NCBI GenBank assembly: GCA_019915135.1
Contig: JAHLMK010000009.1
Coordinates: 868,001 to 932,000, forward strand
From: Strobilurus pachycystidiatus
Lineage: Eukaryota; Basidiomycota; Agaricomycetes; Agaricales; Physalacriaceae
Length of the DNA stretch: 64,000 nt
Reading direction: 5' to 3'
Made by a program: the position numbers and the translations under genes
In this document: piece after piece, positions 12,725-23,768 of the stretch
How the letters are laid out: the number at the start of each line of letters is the position of its first letter
Position numbering within the stretch: position 1 is the first letter of the stretch
The notes under the pieces: model-generated
Told to the model about the DNA's origin: nothing
What the model saw: the letters and a program-made list of their open reading frames with translations, nothing else
Database searches by the model: none

Positions 12725-13612
12725 GTTCAGAATTTAGAATTCAAAGTTGTGTGAAGAATTGATTGAATGAAGGGAACGGGAACCAGTCCGCAGAGAATGA
12801 GAGAACGTGACAAGTCAAGGAAAGGGAAGGAAAGGAGAATGAAGGGGTTCATCTTCGTTGATCGTTTTATACAACTGCGAGGTGGTTGTCATGGAAATTT
12901 TGGGTTTCCGTCAGAATCCGACCCAAGATCCGACCTCGTGGATGTGAGGTACCAGGGCCAGGCGGCGCGGCGAGCCAAGGGAAAGGGAAACGACTCGGAC
13001 CTGACTCAAGTCATAAGTAGGACAAGAAATCTCAAAGAAATGATGACCCAGAGACTATCATAGCCTACGTGTTTTGTTGAGGCTTCCACATGCAATTTGG
13101 AGTAACCACAAGCGAGACCGAGACAGGCCGTCTTGTATATGCGCTGAATACAACTCTTTCTTGGTGAGAAGGAGTGCCTAGCCGAGCTAGAACGGTTTGG
13201 CACCAATACTGAGATGAGAGCGAAGGGCAAGAAGAAGGCAGGCATGTCGGAAACGCGTGGCGTCCGAATGCTCCAGATCTACGCTCCATCCCGGATGCCG
13301 AAGATCCGACGCTTGAATAATGGCCGTCGACTTGTCGATGGGGACGACGTGCGGGCAGAATCCGTCATCTTTCGTCTCTTGTAGAGCTAGGAACTCATAT
13401 GCAAATCCAGAGATTCGTGATGTATTTATACAGTACATTCTCGGAGAAGGTATGAAGCTACTGTCCTGCTAGATCCCCAAGTCCGAGCGCTGCTTTGGAA
13501 AGAGATAAATCAAACTTCGGGATAATAAAGACTCGGAAGAAGGATAACATGATGAGGTTACAGTCAATCTAGTCGCGTCACGAGGCGTTATACTTTACAT
13601 TTCTCGGCTAGC
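12725..13612. other. Intergenic stretch without recognised gene
   Basis: Between the small secreted protein promoter and the 3' end of the seven-TM gene. Purine-rich runs near 12800-12845 suggest promoter or UTR sequence. Short frames on both strands show no signal peptide, domain or plausible splicing chain. Confidence 0.4.
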
Positions 13613-14885
13613 TCAGACGGCGAGGCCATTGTCCTGCTCGAATTTGACTCTGCCAGGTTCCGCGACGGACGGAGGAAATCCGACACTGTCAAGTTCGGAT
13701 ACGTCGGTGTCCTGCCTTTCCGCGTCGGTGATCGTGACGGTGTGCGCCGCGGACTGAAAGCGCAGCGAGGATTGCACGGCGTGAGAGCCGTTTTGGCGGT
13801 TCCCAGCATGTGAGCTGTTTCTCCACGAGTCGTTGGGACGCGCCTTTCCTGACGCGACGCGTGCAATGATCAAAGCGGGAGCAAGACACTGAGTAGCCAG
13901 AACGTGAGTACGGAGGCCGATACATCAATACTTATGAAGACTTACAGTGACAGCAGGAAGCATTGCTAGTGGATAATAGCTTGTGTAACTGTAGTAAGGT
14001 GCATAGACGTCGTGCACATACAGTGCAAGAAAGACCATATGTGTGACGGAGTAGAGGAATGATGATTCCACGAGAATTTCAAGAATGCCCGCATATGTCC
14101 TGCTGCCAACCCCAGTAACACGAACGATACGGATGATGACCAGCGCAGTGCCAACGATGTTAGTGGCGAGCGTCAGGGAGATACAGGCCATATTCCAGTT
14201 AGCCAGCGAAGTATGGATATTATATCCACCGAAACCGATGATATACACCGCAGTGTATACAATGAACGAAACTGGGCCCGTTCAGAATCATGTATAACGA
14301 GTCAGACCGAGGTTTTCGCGCACCAGTTTCGGCAATGCAGCAGAGCACGGGGATAGCGACTGTCCATGAGTGTGCACATACGATCCAGCAACGCCAAATC
14401 TGTATAGGATTGTCAAGTGAGCAGTCGGCATGATACGCGATCTTACCATCACAGCCTCGGTAAGAAGGACATTGATCTGGGCGAGGACTGTATTCGCAAT
14501 ACCCAATCTACCAGCAATCGTCTCGGAGTTGAAATCTGCTTGAAGCTCGTCTGCACGCGTCGCACCATGAGCGATGAACAAGTAGTCAATGACGTCCCAG
14601 AACAAGCCATTCTTGACCGTGAGGACCATCCACATGAGTGTGAGGAGCACAGCATGTCCGATGCGCCCTCGGAGGTCTTCCTTAGCCTGAGATTGACCTG
14701 ATGAGGTGTCGGCATCGGGTGATATGACTGCCTAAAAAGCACATACAATGCGTGGTGATTGCGTAGATCGTGTACAGATACACGGCCGTGTAGAAAAAGT
14801 AACAGCCAATCCCCAATATGACAGAATGGAGCGTGTCCCTCAGAATGAGGATGGCGTCTGCTTCGGTGAATGCAGGTGCGGACAT
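13613..14885 (-). CDS. Seven-transmembrane fungal membrane protein, unknown function
   Basis: Five exons (14747-14885, 14447-14697, 14324-14399, 13946-14271, 13613-13888) join in frame to 355 residues plus stop. About seven hydrophobic segments alternate with short charged loops. They include VILGIGCYFFYTAVYLYTIY near residue 20, AVLLTLMWMVLTV near 70, WTVAIPVLCCIA near 145 and a cluster around residues 160-260. The C-terminal tail of about 80 residues is hydrophilic, rich in Ser, Asn and Asp, and presumably cytosolic. The architecture resembles the orphan membrane-protein families expanded in agaricomycetes (the DUF6533/DUF6534 type). It is not clearly an STE3 pheromone receptor, as I see none of the STE3-specific motifs. 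Ligand and role are unknown. Confidence 0.75.
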
Positions 14886-14999
14886 GGCTTGGAAGAAGGA
14901 ATCAGTGGCCCAACTCGTGCACCGGGGCACTTATATGCATAATGTCATACCATCATGATCAACGACTCCAGAGAGATGATGAGTGAGGGAAATAAGCCG

Positions 15000-15470
15000 T
15001 ACAGCGATCTGTGTCTCGATATAACGCTGTTGGGACGAAGAAGTGCATCAAGCGCGGAGAAAGTCTAAGGAACAAGTGGTGATATGTCGGGATCTCACCC
15101 AATACATATTGCGCTACTGATGACATCCATGATCTATGAGGACAGCAACAAGTGATCAGCATAGTAAGATGTACGGATTGAATCAAACACAAGCGAGCTA
15201 TTTCGACTCACCGAAGAGAAGGAGATGCGAGGGTCGGATGTGTCTCGATATTGTGCTATTTGGGACGAGGGGGTTCATCTATCACAGAATCAGTGGGTGA
15301 GATGTGGGGATCACATCCAATAGATACTTAGAAGCGCGTATAATTTTGACTAAGTGGACAGAAAATGGGGTTATGATGATGGTCGAGCGTCTCTTGATAA
15401 GTACCACGACGAAGGAATTTTAATTCACCTGTGATGAGGGACGCAACATGTGGTGATCAGCATAGGGAGA
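15000..15470. repeat. Degenerate tandem duplication (two ~200-bp units)
   Basis: Unit 1 (about 15000-15180) and unit 2 (about 15230-15470) are colinear at several 10-20-bp blocks, with small indels between. The spacing suggests duplication of the promoter region of the seven-TM gene, or of a remnant gene, followed by decay. Confidence 0.45.
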
Positions 15471-15622
15471 TCTAGTCATCGCAGCAGGAACCTCGAAGAG
15501 TGAATATGAACGGTCTAATGCGATTCAGCAAAGAGAGGATGGGGTCGTGATGGTCGATTGCGAAGGCCATTCTGTCCGGGCCCAACGTGAGTCCGTTGAT
15601 TGATGACGATTCGAGAAGCGAC

Positions 15623-15666
15623 TCACCTATTGGGAACCATGGAGTCACCTATTGGGAACCATGGAG
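15623..15666. repeat. Perfect 22-bp tandem repeat (two copies)
   Basis: The unit TCACCTATTGGGAACCATGG plus AG occurs twice head to tail without mismatch. It looks like a recent replication-slippage duplication. No functional meaning is evident. Confidence 0.85.
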
Positions 15667-16057
15667 TCTATGCGAACGTGCCTAGTGGCGGAATGCTATC
15701 CGAGACGATGACAAGGGATTTCCAGATGAACGGAGATGTTGAGCAGCATGCAGATACTACTTGCCAAACACGCCACAGGAACCCATGCGATTGAACACGA
15801 CGCCTAGACAAAGAACGTCGTGGCTGCCTGGCGGGTAAAATTCGAGCAAGAGCCGTTGGTTTCGACTGTTCCCGTTCGGACCGCAAGCCAGACAGTACCA
15901 TGTAATCTCGGGCTGCCAAAGGGGCATTCAGTGTACAAGGGCGTTGTGCTGAGCGTACCGTGGTCGATGACTATGTCCTTCCTTCGCACACACACCGCCA
16001 ATGGCAAGAGACGACAGTAGATCTAGATTGAATGACCTTGACGTTTTCAATGATACA

Positions 16058-17170
16058 GAAATGTAGATGCATGCAGTATGTATGTATATGGCTACACAAA
16101 GTATTCAGCCTCGCATCCAAGCCAAAAGGTATGACGCTCACTCAGTCTGGAGTATCCTACGGCAGCCTCTCCCTCTCGTGCTCCCGTCTGCTTTCGAGCC
16201 CGCCCTCACATAGTCAATTTCATCTACGGCACGCCCGTCCTTCACGCCCATGTACGCCTCGCCCAGGATGTGCAGAGCGACGGCCCGCGTCTGCGCCTTG
16301 ACTTACGTGATAAAGGGATCCTCGAGTATGCGATCGCACGTCTCGCGGATAACGGAAGCGGTCGGAAGGCTTTGTCCCCTTGGATAGCGCCTGCAAACCT
16401 TCTCCGCCGCCTGCTCTTCGAGCTTCTTGCGCTTCCCTGGCGAGCGATTGTCGGCCTCCCCCCCAGGACCTGCAAATACATTCTCAAACCCGATGGCTGA
16501 TCGTAAGGTTAATTGGCTAATTCATTTGGGAGTAGAGGGCGCAAAGGAAGAAAGGCAGCATACGTTTCACTTGGGTTGCCTCTGGTAGTAGACATATTCG
16601 GCGACCTGGAGCTGCTCGACACGGTTTGAGTTACTTATGAACTCTTCACCCTCCCAATCGCAATTGTTGGCCAGCTATGCGTGACACTTTTGTCATAGAG
16701 GCTGTCACCGACTTCGGAGAACAATGTAGATGTCCGGCTTGCGCTCGAGGTCTCGTACGAGCTGTTTGATGTGTTCGATTCTCTCTGTTGCTTTCTGGAA
16801 GTAGAAGCTCGCGCAGAACACACCCTATAGTTTGACGTACCTTTCCATGCTCTCCATCGGTCTAAACGAGATAATTTTTCCGTGGCGTATCATCAGACAG
16901 TGTTTGATCAAGCGCTCTGCGGCGTGCGAATCGTCGGGAATCGTCAGGGTAGTGCTTAATCGCGGGGCGGCGGATGCCTTCGTTCTCTGTCGCCGTCACT
17001 GACACGCCCAGAATGTCATAAGAGCCCCTCTCTCATGATTTCTCCCTTCTCCTGTGTGCCGATCTTGTGACCCTTTCAAGGCGGTGTCGGCTGTGCTGTC
17101 CCCAACCGCGACGACGTAGAGGCGGCGGGGTTACTGGAGAAAGGTAGATGGCGGGGCAAGAAATCAGCCT
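16058..17170 (-). pseudogene. Decayed partial copy of the neighbouring DnaJ-X chaperone gene
   Basis: The segment is colinear with the intact gene at 17377-18876 and its 3' flank. The 3' flanks match closely (ATGTAGATGCATGCAGT then ATGTATATGGCTACACAAA, at about 16063 and 17274). The last exon, the middle exon and the J-domain/linker region follow in order. It is broken by frameshifts, stop codons and an internal loss of several hundred bases corresponding to about 18140-18400. In the J-domain remnant the codons for the invariant HPD now read YPD. It has no usable start. This is therefore a tandem duplicate that has become a pseudogene. Any transcript would be non-coding. Confidence 0.85.
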
Positions 17171-17376
17171 CTCAGGGCTGAACTCAAGTGTGTCGTGAGC
17201 GTACATGGACGATGACATGATAGACGCGAGTAAGATCTAGCATGAATTACCGTGATGTTGTCTATAATACAGAGATGTAGATGCATGCAGTACGTATGTA
17301 TATGGCTACACAAAATATTCAACGTCGCATCCAAAACATGAGGTACACAACTCACTCATGATCAGTCCGTGTTATT

Positions 17377-18876
17377 CTAGGGCCGTCTCTCCCGCTCGCG
17401 CTCCCGACTGCTCTTCGAATCCACCCTGACATAGTCATTATCATCGATGGCCTGGCCGTCCTTCTTCACGCCCATGTACGCCTGGCCCAGGATCTGCATC
17501 GCGACGGCCCGCATCTGCGCCTTCTCTCGCGTGATAGTGGGATCCTCGAGTATGCGATCGCACGTCTCGCGCAAGACGGACTCGATCTCGAGCTTCGTGC
17601 CCTTGAACAGCGCCTGCAGACCCTTCTCCGCCGCCTGCTCTTCAAGCTTCTTGCGCTCCTCCGGTGAGAGATTGCCTGCCTTTTCGGCAGCTTGGATTTG
17701 CTCGAAGACGTTCTTGAGCTCGATGGCCGATCGGAGTGTGGATACGCTAGCATTCTGAATGAGGAACAGGGAGTAAAGGAGAAAGGATGACGTACGTTTC
17801 GCTAAAGACGTGGTATTTGCCTTGGACGTTGTGCAGCCAACCACCAACACCGAGGAAAGACTGATTGGTGGCAAGGTGATGCTTGGCCTTTGACGAGTAG
17901 ACGAAGCCGACGGCCTGGAGGAGCTCGACGCCGTATGATTCCTTCTTCAAGTCTTCCGCTTCCAAGTCGCATATTGTCTGCCAGCTGTGCGTGACGTCCT
18001 TGTCGTAGGGACCCGTCGCCGACTCTGTGAATATGCCCAGCTTGCGCTCGAGGTTTTGTACGAGCTGATCAATGCGTTCCTTTCTCTCTGCTGCTTTCTG
18101 CGAAGATCTTAGCGTGAGTTTATTGAGAACAAGATACCCACCTCTGCCGATTTGATTCTGTCCTTCTCCTCCTTCTTCTGCTTCTCCTCCTCGCTCATGA
18201 TAACCCGTCCTTTGGCATCCTTCGGCCGCTTCTCGTCCTCCTCCGCGTCATCGACCTCTTGGAGCGCCGTCTTCATGTCGCGCGCCAGGCTTATGTGCCC
18301 GATGATGGGCATGAACCGCTCCCCGCCAAAGATCGCGCCAAACACCTCCTCCGGATCGACGTACCCGCCCTCGGGCGCGCTCTCCTTCGGTCCAAACTCG
18401 TTGTACTTTTTGCGTAGCGTGTCATCGGACAGCGTCTGATACGCAACCGCAATCTCGTTGAAGCGCTCTGCCGCGTGCGGGTCGTCGGGATTCTTGTCGG
18501 GGTGGTGCTTGATCGCGAGGCGGCGGTACGCCTTCTTGATCTCGTCCGTCGTCGCCGTCACGGACACGCCCAGGATGTCATAGTAGCCCGTCTCTAGTGG
18601 GTTCTCCTGCGTCCCGATCTTGCGGCCCTTGCGAGCCGGTGTTGGCGGTGCTGTTCCTGACGACGACGAAGAGGCGGCGGGTTTACTGGAGGAAGGTATC
18701 TGGCCGGGGTAGAATGTATGGGAGATGATCGTTTGACATGAAAAGCATCGGATTTGGAGCGTCGTCGATGGCTTGGGCTGGGGAGAGGGCACGGGGAACT
18801 CGAGGGCGGCCTTGCAGCGGTCGCACGACGTCTGAATGTGCGGGATTATTGGGCGGGAGGGGAGGATATTCGACAT
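17377..18876 (-). CDS. DnaJ/Hsp40 co-chaperone with DnaJ-X domain (CAJ1/DJP1 type)
   Basis: Three exons (18142-18876, 17796-18097, 17377-17746) join in frame to 468 residues plus stop. The N-terminus carries two CxxC pairs (Cys18/21 and Cys44/47), a possible small zinc knuckle. After a Ser/Pro linker the J domain spans about residues 96-162, with the HPD triad at 125-127 (AIKHHPDKNP), the motif that stimulates Hsp70 ATPase. A charged coiled stretch (EEEKQKKEEKDRIK) leads into the C-terminal DnaJ-X domain (about 240-440), ending in an Arg/Glu-rich tail. Yeast relatives Caj1 and Djp1 act in membrane-associated protein quality control and peroxisomal import. Which role applies here is not decided by sequence. 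I chose the ATG at 18876 because the upstream in-frame codon is TTG. A decayed copy lies immediately downstream. Confidence 0.9.
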
Positions 18877-19881
18877 GGATAATGGCTGTAACAAGCTAAG
18901 AATGATGACGGCCAAATCGGGCCTGCCGACCTTGCCGCCGATTAACTTCCAAATACGGATGTGGCGCGGGCCATTGGCGCCTCCAATAGTTTAACGGGCG
19001 CCAGCGGCGACTTGGCCTCACACACTCATACTACTGCTAATCTTGGGTGAGCATTATTGTCAATAGTATTCTCAGAACACCGTCGCTTGGTGTACTGTAC
19101 TTCCTAGGATTCCCTGCGCGACCTTCTGTGCCCAATTGGATTTGATTCACGACTGAGATTGGACATGCAAATGAGCTTTCACTGAGATATCTCTCATACT
19201 AGGCTCGTTTGCTTGAAATGTCCCACAATGGCGAGCCTGTATCCTGAGTTCTCTTGGCTGCATGTGTCGTTTCTGGGAATGTATCTCGTGAGCCTAAGAT
19301 CGTCGGTGCTAAGATTCCCGATTTTCTTGGGACCTCTGGAGCTAGGCGGCATGGTATTTGGGAGGTGCAAGACCGTGCCATATCTGATTGTTTGACTTGA
19401 AGAGTGAAAGTGGACCCCGGGGAAGGTAGAGAGCAAAGAGATCTCACTGTTTTGGGAGATGGCGTTCCTTTGGGGCGCATTGATAGTAAGTCTCTCTTAG
19501 CCCTCGGTTAAGGCCCTGGGGGAGTTTCTGGGCTTGGTGATTTATTGTTCGAGAAAAGTACTAAGGAAGCAAGGTCCATGGACTCGTGGATGACAGTAAG
19601 AAGTGAAGTGGAGCCACGACTGGGATAGTCAGCCAGAAAACATGCAGTTAGAGCATCCGTAGAGTAGACCGTCCACAAATGATTTACCAAAGAGCAACAG
19701 TCAATATTGCACACCACTTTCTTGAGGACATTGACAGTCGCACGCGAAGTTGGAACTTGGAAGTACGCCACTGAGGACCGCATCGGGCCGATGGTACCGG
19801 TTTGCCGCTCGATCAAGCCGGTCAGTGAGAAATTTCTTTGCCTCCCACCATTATCATTGACCCTGTCTTGAGGCATCTTCG
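18877..19881. other. Divergent promoter region between DnaJ-X and MAK21 genes
   Basis: About one kilobase separates the two start codons. Short frames on both strands carry no domain or splice support. The region probably contains both promoters. Confidence 0.5.
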
Positions 19882-22800
19882 ATGGCTAGAGTACGCCAGG
19901 GAAAGGAAAAGAAAGCGGCCGGACAAAGGAAACGCGACGTTAAGCCGACGGTGGTGGAGACAGTGGAAGATGTGTGTACTACTCGCGCGTTCGCTAAAAT
20001 TTGGCATTGATCTCCAACAACAGCCAGAGCTCGTCAAAGATGTCTCTTCTTTCCTGAAGAAGCTCAAGTCAGGCAAGGATGTTGACGTCGAACAAGAAAT
20101 AAAGCCAAAAGCAAAACCTCAGCCGAAGAAATCCAAGCCAGGAGAGGTGTGTGCAATCTAAACATTTCGTTCGTCTTTCGTTCTAAACTCTACAGGATTT
20201 CAAGGGTAAACAAGACAAGAAATCTGTTGACGCCGACAAAGACGCCAAGCACAAAGCAAAGAAGCCTCAGTCGGCCCAGGTGTGTGAGATCCAAACATTG
20301 CTTGCGTGACGTTCTAATCAATTCAAGGGCAAAACAGAAAAGAAAACCAAAAAGGATGCGAAACAGGCCGAGTCGAAGCCAGACCCAGCGCCAGAGCCAA
20401 CACCAGCCGTAGAGCTTCCAAAAAAGATATCCCTCAACGCGAAAACGACATTCGTCCTGCAACCGTTACCACAATGGTACACGTTCGACCTACCGGCCAT
20501 CCCCTCATCTCCCTCCATCTCCCCCACCGAGCTTAGCCAGCTCACAACCCGTGCTGCATCTCTGCATTCGCGTGACATTGAGGCGTTCCAAGTCTCCTCG
20601 TCAGCGCACACTTCTGAAGCCAGCTTCCTGTCCAAAATTATACACTCTGGTACTCTGTCTGATCGTCTCAGTGCGCTCACACTGCTCGTACAAAGTGGAC
20701 CGATACACAACATCAAGGCCCTTGAGATACTCAAGACGATGGCCGAGCGTGGAAAGGGCAAGGGTGGTCGGGAGGAGAGTCTCAAGGCGCTGCGATGTGT
20801 TGTGGATTGGTGGGTCGGCGGTGGTGCACCGAACAGGAAGCTGAAGTATGTTTCTGTCATCAGCCCAAGCACGCAGCGCTAACGATTCTAAAGGTACTTC
20901 CGAGACCACCCACTTCGACATGCTGACGTTACAGATCAACATCTGCTAATGTGGTACTTTGAGGACTGGCTCAAAAAGTACTTCTTCTCCATTCTCCAAA
21001 TACTCGAGACCCTCTCCCTCGACCCTCTCACATACGTCCGTACCCAAGCCATGAACCTAATTTTCATCCTCCTTCGCGACAAGCCCGAACAGGAGCAGAA
21101 TCTGCTCCGTCTCCTCGTCAACAAGCTAGGCGACATCGACAAAGCCCTCTGCTCTCGTGCCTCCCATCATCTCCTCCAACTACTCCAAACCCACCCTTCC
21201 ATGAAATCCGTCATCGTCACCGAAATCGTGTCGTTCGTCCTCCGGCCTTCCCTCTCAGCCGCCGCCACCTCTTTACCCCCAACAACACCCACAGAAGTAG
21301 CGAACAGGCGTATACGATTCGAGGACGCGCCCAAACCCAAAGAAAAGGAAAAGGAAAAGGAAAAGGAAAAGGAAAAGGAGAAAAAGTTTGGCAATGTGCA
21401 TGTCCGGTACTACGCGACGATCACGTTCAACCAGATCGTGTTGACGAGCGAGGACCGAGAAGTCGCGCTCAAATTGATCGATCTGTACTTCGAGATCTTC
21501 AAGGAGATTCTGGGCGAGGGCTGGGTCGACGACGTGAAAGATGTTGACGTGGAAGATGGCGCCGAGGTGGCTAAAGACCACAGGGGACGCATCATGGACG
21601 GTAAACGCGGAAAGAAGGGAAAGGGAAAAGGAAAGGACAAAGGGAAGGATAAAGAGATACGCGGCGCAGCTGGGTTCACAGAGGTGGAGGACGAAAACTC
21701 AAAGCTGATCTCTGCTATACTGACGGGTGTGAATCGCGCGCTTCCGTTTGCTAAAATCGATGTCGGCGATGCCAGGTGAGGAGTTCAACAATTCCCCGAT
21801 CTCTCTGCAAGCCTTACCTTTTCGTTCAGACTCTCGAAACACATCGACACCCTCTTCCTCATCACACATAAATCTACCTTCAACATATCCCTTCAGGCGC
21901 TAGTCCTCATTCAACAAATATCCGCTTCCCTCGCTTCCCAGCCTTCTTCCTCATCATCGTCTTCGATCTCAAAATCCATCGTGGACCGCTTCTATCGAAC
22001 ACTTTATGACTCGCTACACGACGCCCGGTTGGCTGCGTCGTCCAAGCAGGCGATGTATCTCAACCTACTCTTCAAGTCCATCAAGGCCGATGTTGGGAGT
22101 GGGAGTGGAGATCGGGTGAAAGCGTTGGTAAGGCGATTTGTGCAGGTCTTGGTGTCGGGCGGGAGCGGTGCATCGGAGTTCGTCGCTGGTGGACTGTTCT
22201 TGTTGGGGGAGGTATGTTCTTTGAACGCTGACATTGAAGCCAAACTGATGATATCCGTGTCCGTCTTTGATAGCTTTTCAGCACCACTCCAGGGCTACGC
22301 GAGATGATCACTAAGCCCTCTAATCCTGAATCTGACGCCGAGCCATACGACCCGCGCAAGCGCGATCCGCAATACTCGCATGCGTCCTCTTCTCCACTCT
22401 GGGAGCTTACGCCGTTACTACACCACTATCACCCGACCATCTCCCTCCTCGCCCGCCAGCTCCTTTCATCGCAGCCGCTTTCTGCGAGCGCTGACCTGTC
22501 GCTGAACACATTGTCACACTTCCTTGACAGGTTCGTGTACAAGAACGCCAAGAAGACGCAAACGGCGAAGGGAGTAAGCGCGATGCAGCCGGCGGCGAGC
22601 GGGCTGGATGGGACAGGAGTGAAGTTGATGAAGGGCGACCATAAGGAGGCGAGGGTGAACGAAGAAGCGTTTGTCAAGAAGAGGGAGGCGGACGTGCCGG
22701 TTGATGAGGTGTTCTTCCATAGATTCTTCTCGAGGAAGAATGAGCGGAGTCAGAAGAAGGGAGGGAAGGGAGAGGAGACAAGTGATGATGATGATGAAGA

Positions 22801-23383
22801 GGAGGATGAGGTGGAGGTTGATAACGATTCAGATGGAGATGCTGGGTCCGATGGCGGAGAGGAGATGGATCTGACAGGCGACGAGGCTGCGGCTGCTGCA
22901 GACGAAGAAGCTGAAGATGACGAGTCGGACGACGAGGATGAGATATGGAAGGTACGATCCGATTCGAGTCCATCATTGGATGATTCATAATCTTCATCAC
23001 AGGCCATGAAAGCCACCATGCCCAAGACCGGCGAAGACGATGATATCCTCGACGCCAGCGATATCGACGAGGACGACGATGACATGCCTTCGGATATGGA
23101 TTCCGAGTCCGATGGCGGGCTGTCTCTCGTTGAAGGCTCTGAGGACGAGGATCTCATGGACATGCCCGAGGATGGGCTCATCGAATTTGATGGCTCAGAC
23201 GACGAGAATGACGGGGAGGAGGAAGAGTGGGGCGGCATTGGGGGTGGTGGCGGCGGAAAACGAAAACGGGGCGAAGAGGACGAGAGGAAGTCGAACAAGA
23301 AGAAGAGGAAAGCGCTGCCGACGTTCGCGAGCTACGAGGATTATGCGAAGATGATCGAGGATGGGCCGGAGGATGACATATAG
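19882..23383 (+). CDS. MAK21: Ribosome biogenesis protein MAK21/NOC1 (CEBPZ, CCAAT-binding factor family)
   Basis: Eight exons (19882-19971, 20024-20146, 20196-20279, 20328-20845, 20894-21775, 21830-22211, 22274-22951, 23003-23383) sum to 1,045 residues plus TAG, close to the yeast Mak21 length. A basic Lys-rich N-terminus precedes a helical-repeat region (LLVQSGPIHNIKALEIL, then HLLMWYFEDWLKKYFFSILQ). The CBF/MAK21 domain is near residue 717 with the family motif YDPRKRDPQY and LWEL, followed by HYHP and FLDRFVYKN. The C-terminus is strongly acidic (Asp/Glu runs) before a short basic end. In yeast the Noc1-Noc2 complex escorts early 60S pre-ribosomes in the nucleolus. A Lys-Glu dipeptide run near residue 420 is encoded by an AAGGAA microsatellite. 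Identification is firm. Confidence 0.93.
21343..21382 (+). repeat. AAGGAA microsatellite in the MAK21 coding sequence
   Basis: Hexanucleotide units AAGGAA/AAGGAG run in frame and encode alternating Lys-Glu residues. Any change in unit number stays in frame. This makes it a likely site of length variation between strains. Confidence 0.8.
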
Positions 23384-23768
23384 CGAGATTCTCTTTGGCT
23401 GTTCCTTTTGTTATACTTATTAGTATCTTGTTGCACACTTGGTAAGACTTGGTAAAAGGTAAATCACAAAAGGTGTATTGGTATCAGTAGCGATAAGGGA
23501 GAGATACAGAACAAGCAAAAATAATAAACAAGTCTCAGCGCAGTGCGACGAAACTCGGGAAAGACGACTTCCAATTCCGCGACTGTTGGATAGGCTTAGA
23601 CGGCGGTAAGGTAGTTGCATTACCCGACTCAGGCAGTGGGTCTCTGCGAACCTGAGGCGGTACTTGAGTCGTGGTAACCTTAGCATGGAGTATAGCAACC
23701 CGAGCGTTCAAAGACTGATATACATACATATCTCTAGTACGTAGTCACGTCCATGAATCCATAACAGC
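23384..23768. other. Convergent intergenic region
   Basis: 3' flanks of MAK21 (+) and the amine oxidase gene (-). It is AT-rich around 23400-23535. No additional gene was seen. Confidence 0.5.

Larger units (their letters stand above)
14886..16055. other. Upstream region with decayed tandem duplication
   Basis: Segments at about 15000-15180 and 15230-15470 share blocks such as TGTGTCTCGATAT, GGGACGA, GATCTCACCCAATA versus GATCACATCCAATA, and TGGTGATCAGCATAG in the same order. This indicates an old tandem duplication. A perfect 22-bp direct repeat is at 15623-15666. No intact ORF is seen. Confidence 0.5.

Noticed and set aside
13613..14885. STE3-type pheromone receptor at a mating-type locus
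   Set aside because: The protein has seven hydrophobic segments, but I see no STE3 signature residues and no CaaX pheromone precursor nearby.
22750..23298. Ser-rich 182-codon minus-strand frame
   Set aside because: It is the antisense shadow of the acidic Asp/Glu region of MAK21.
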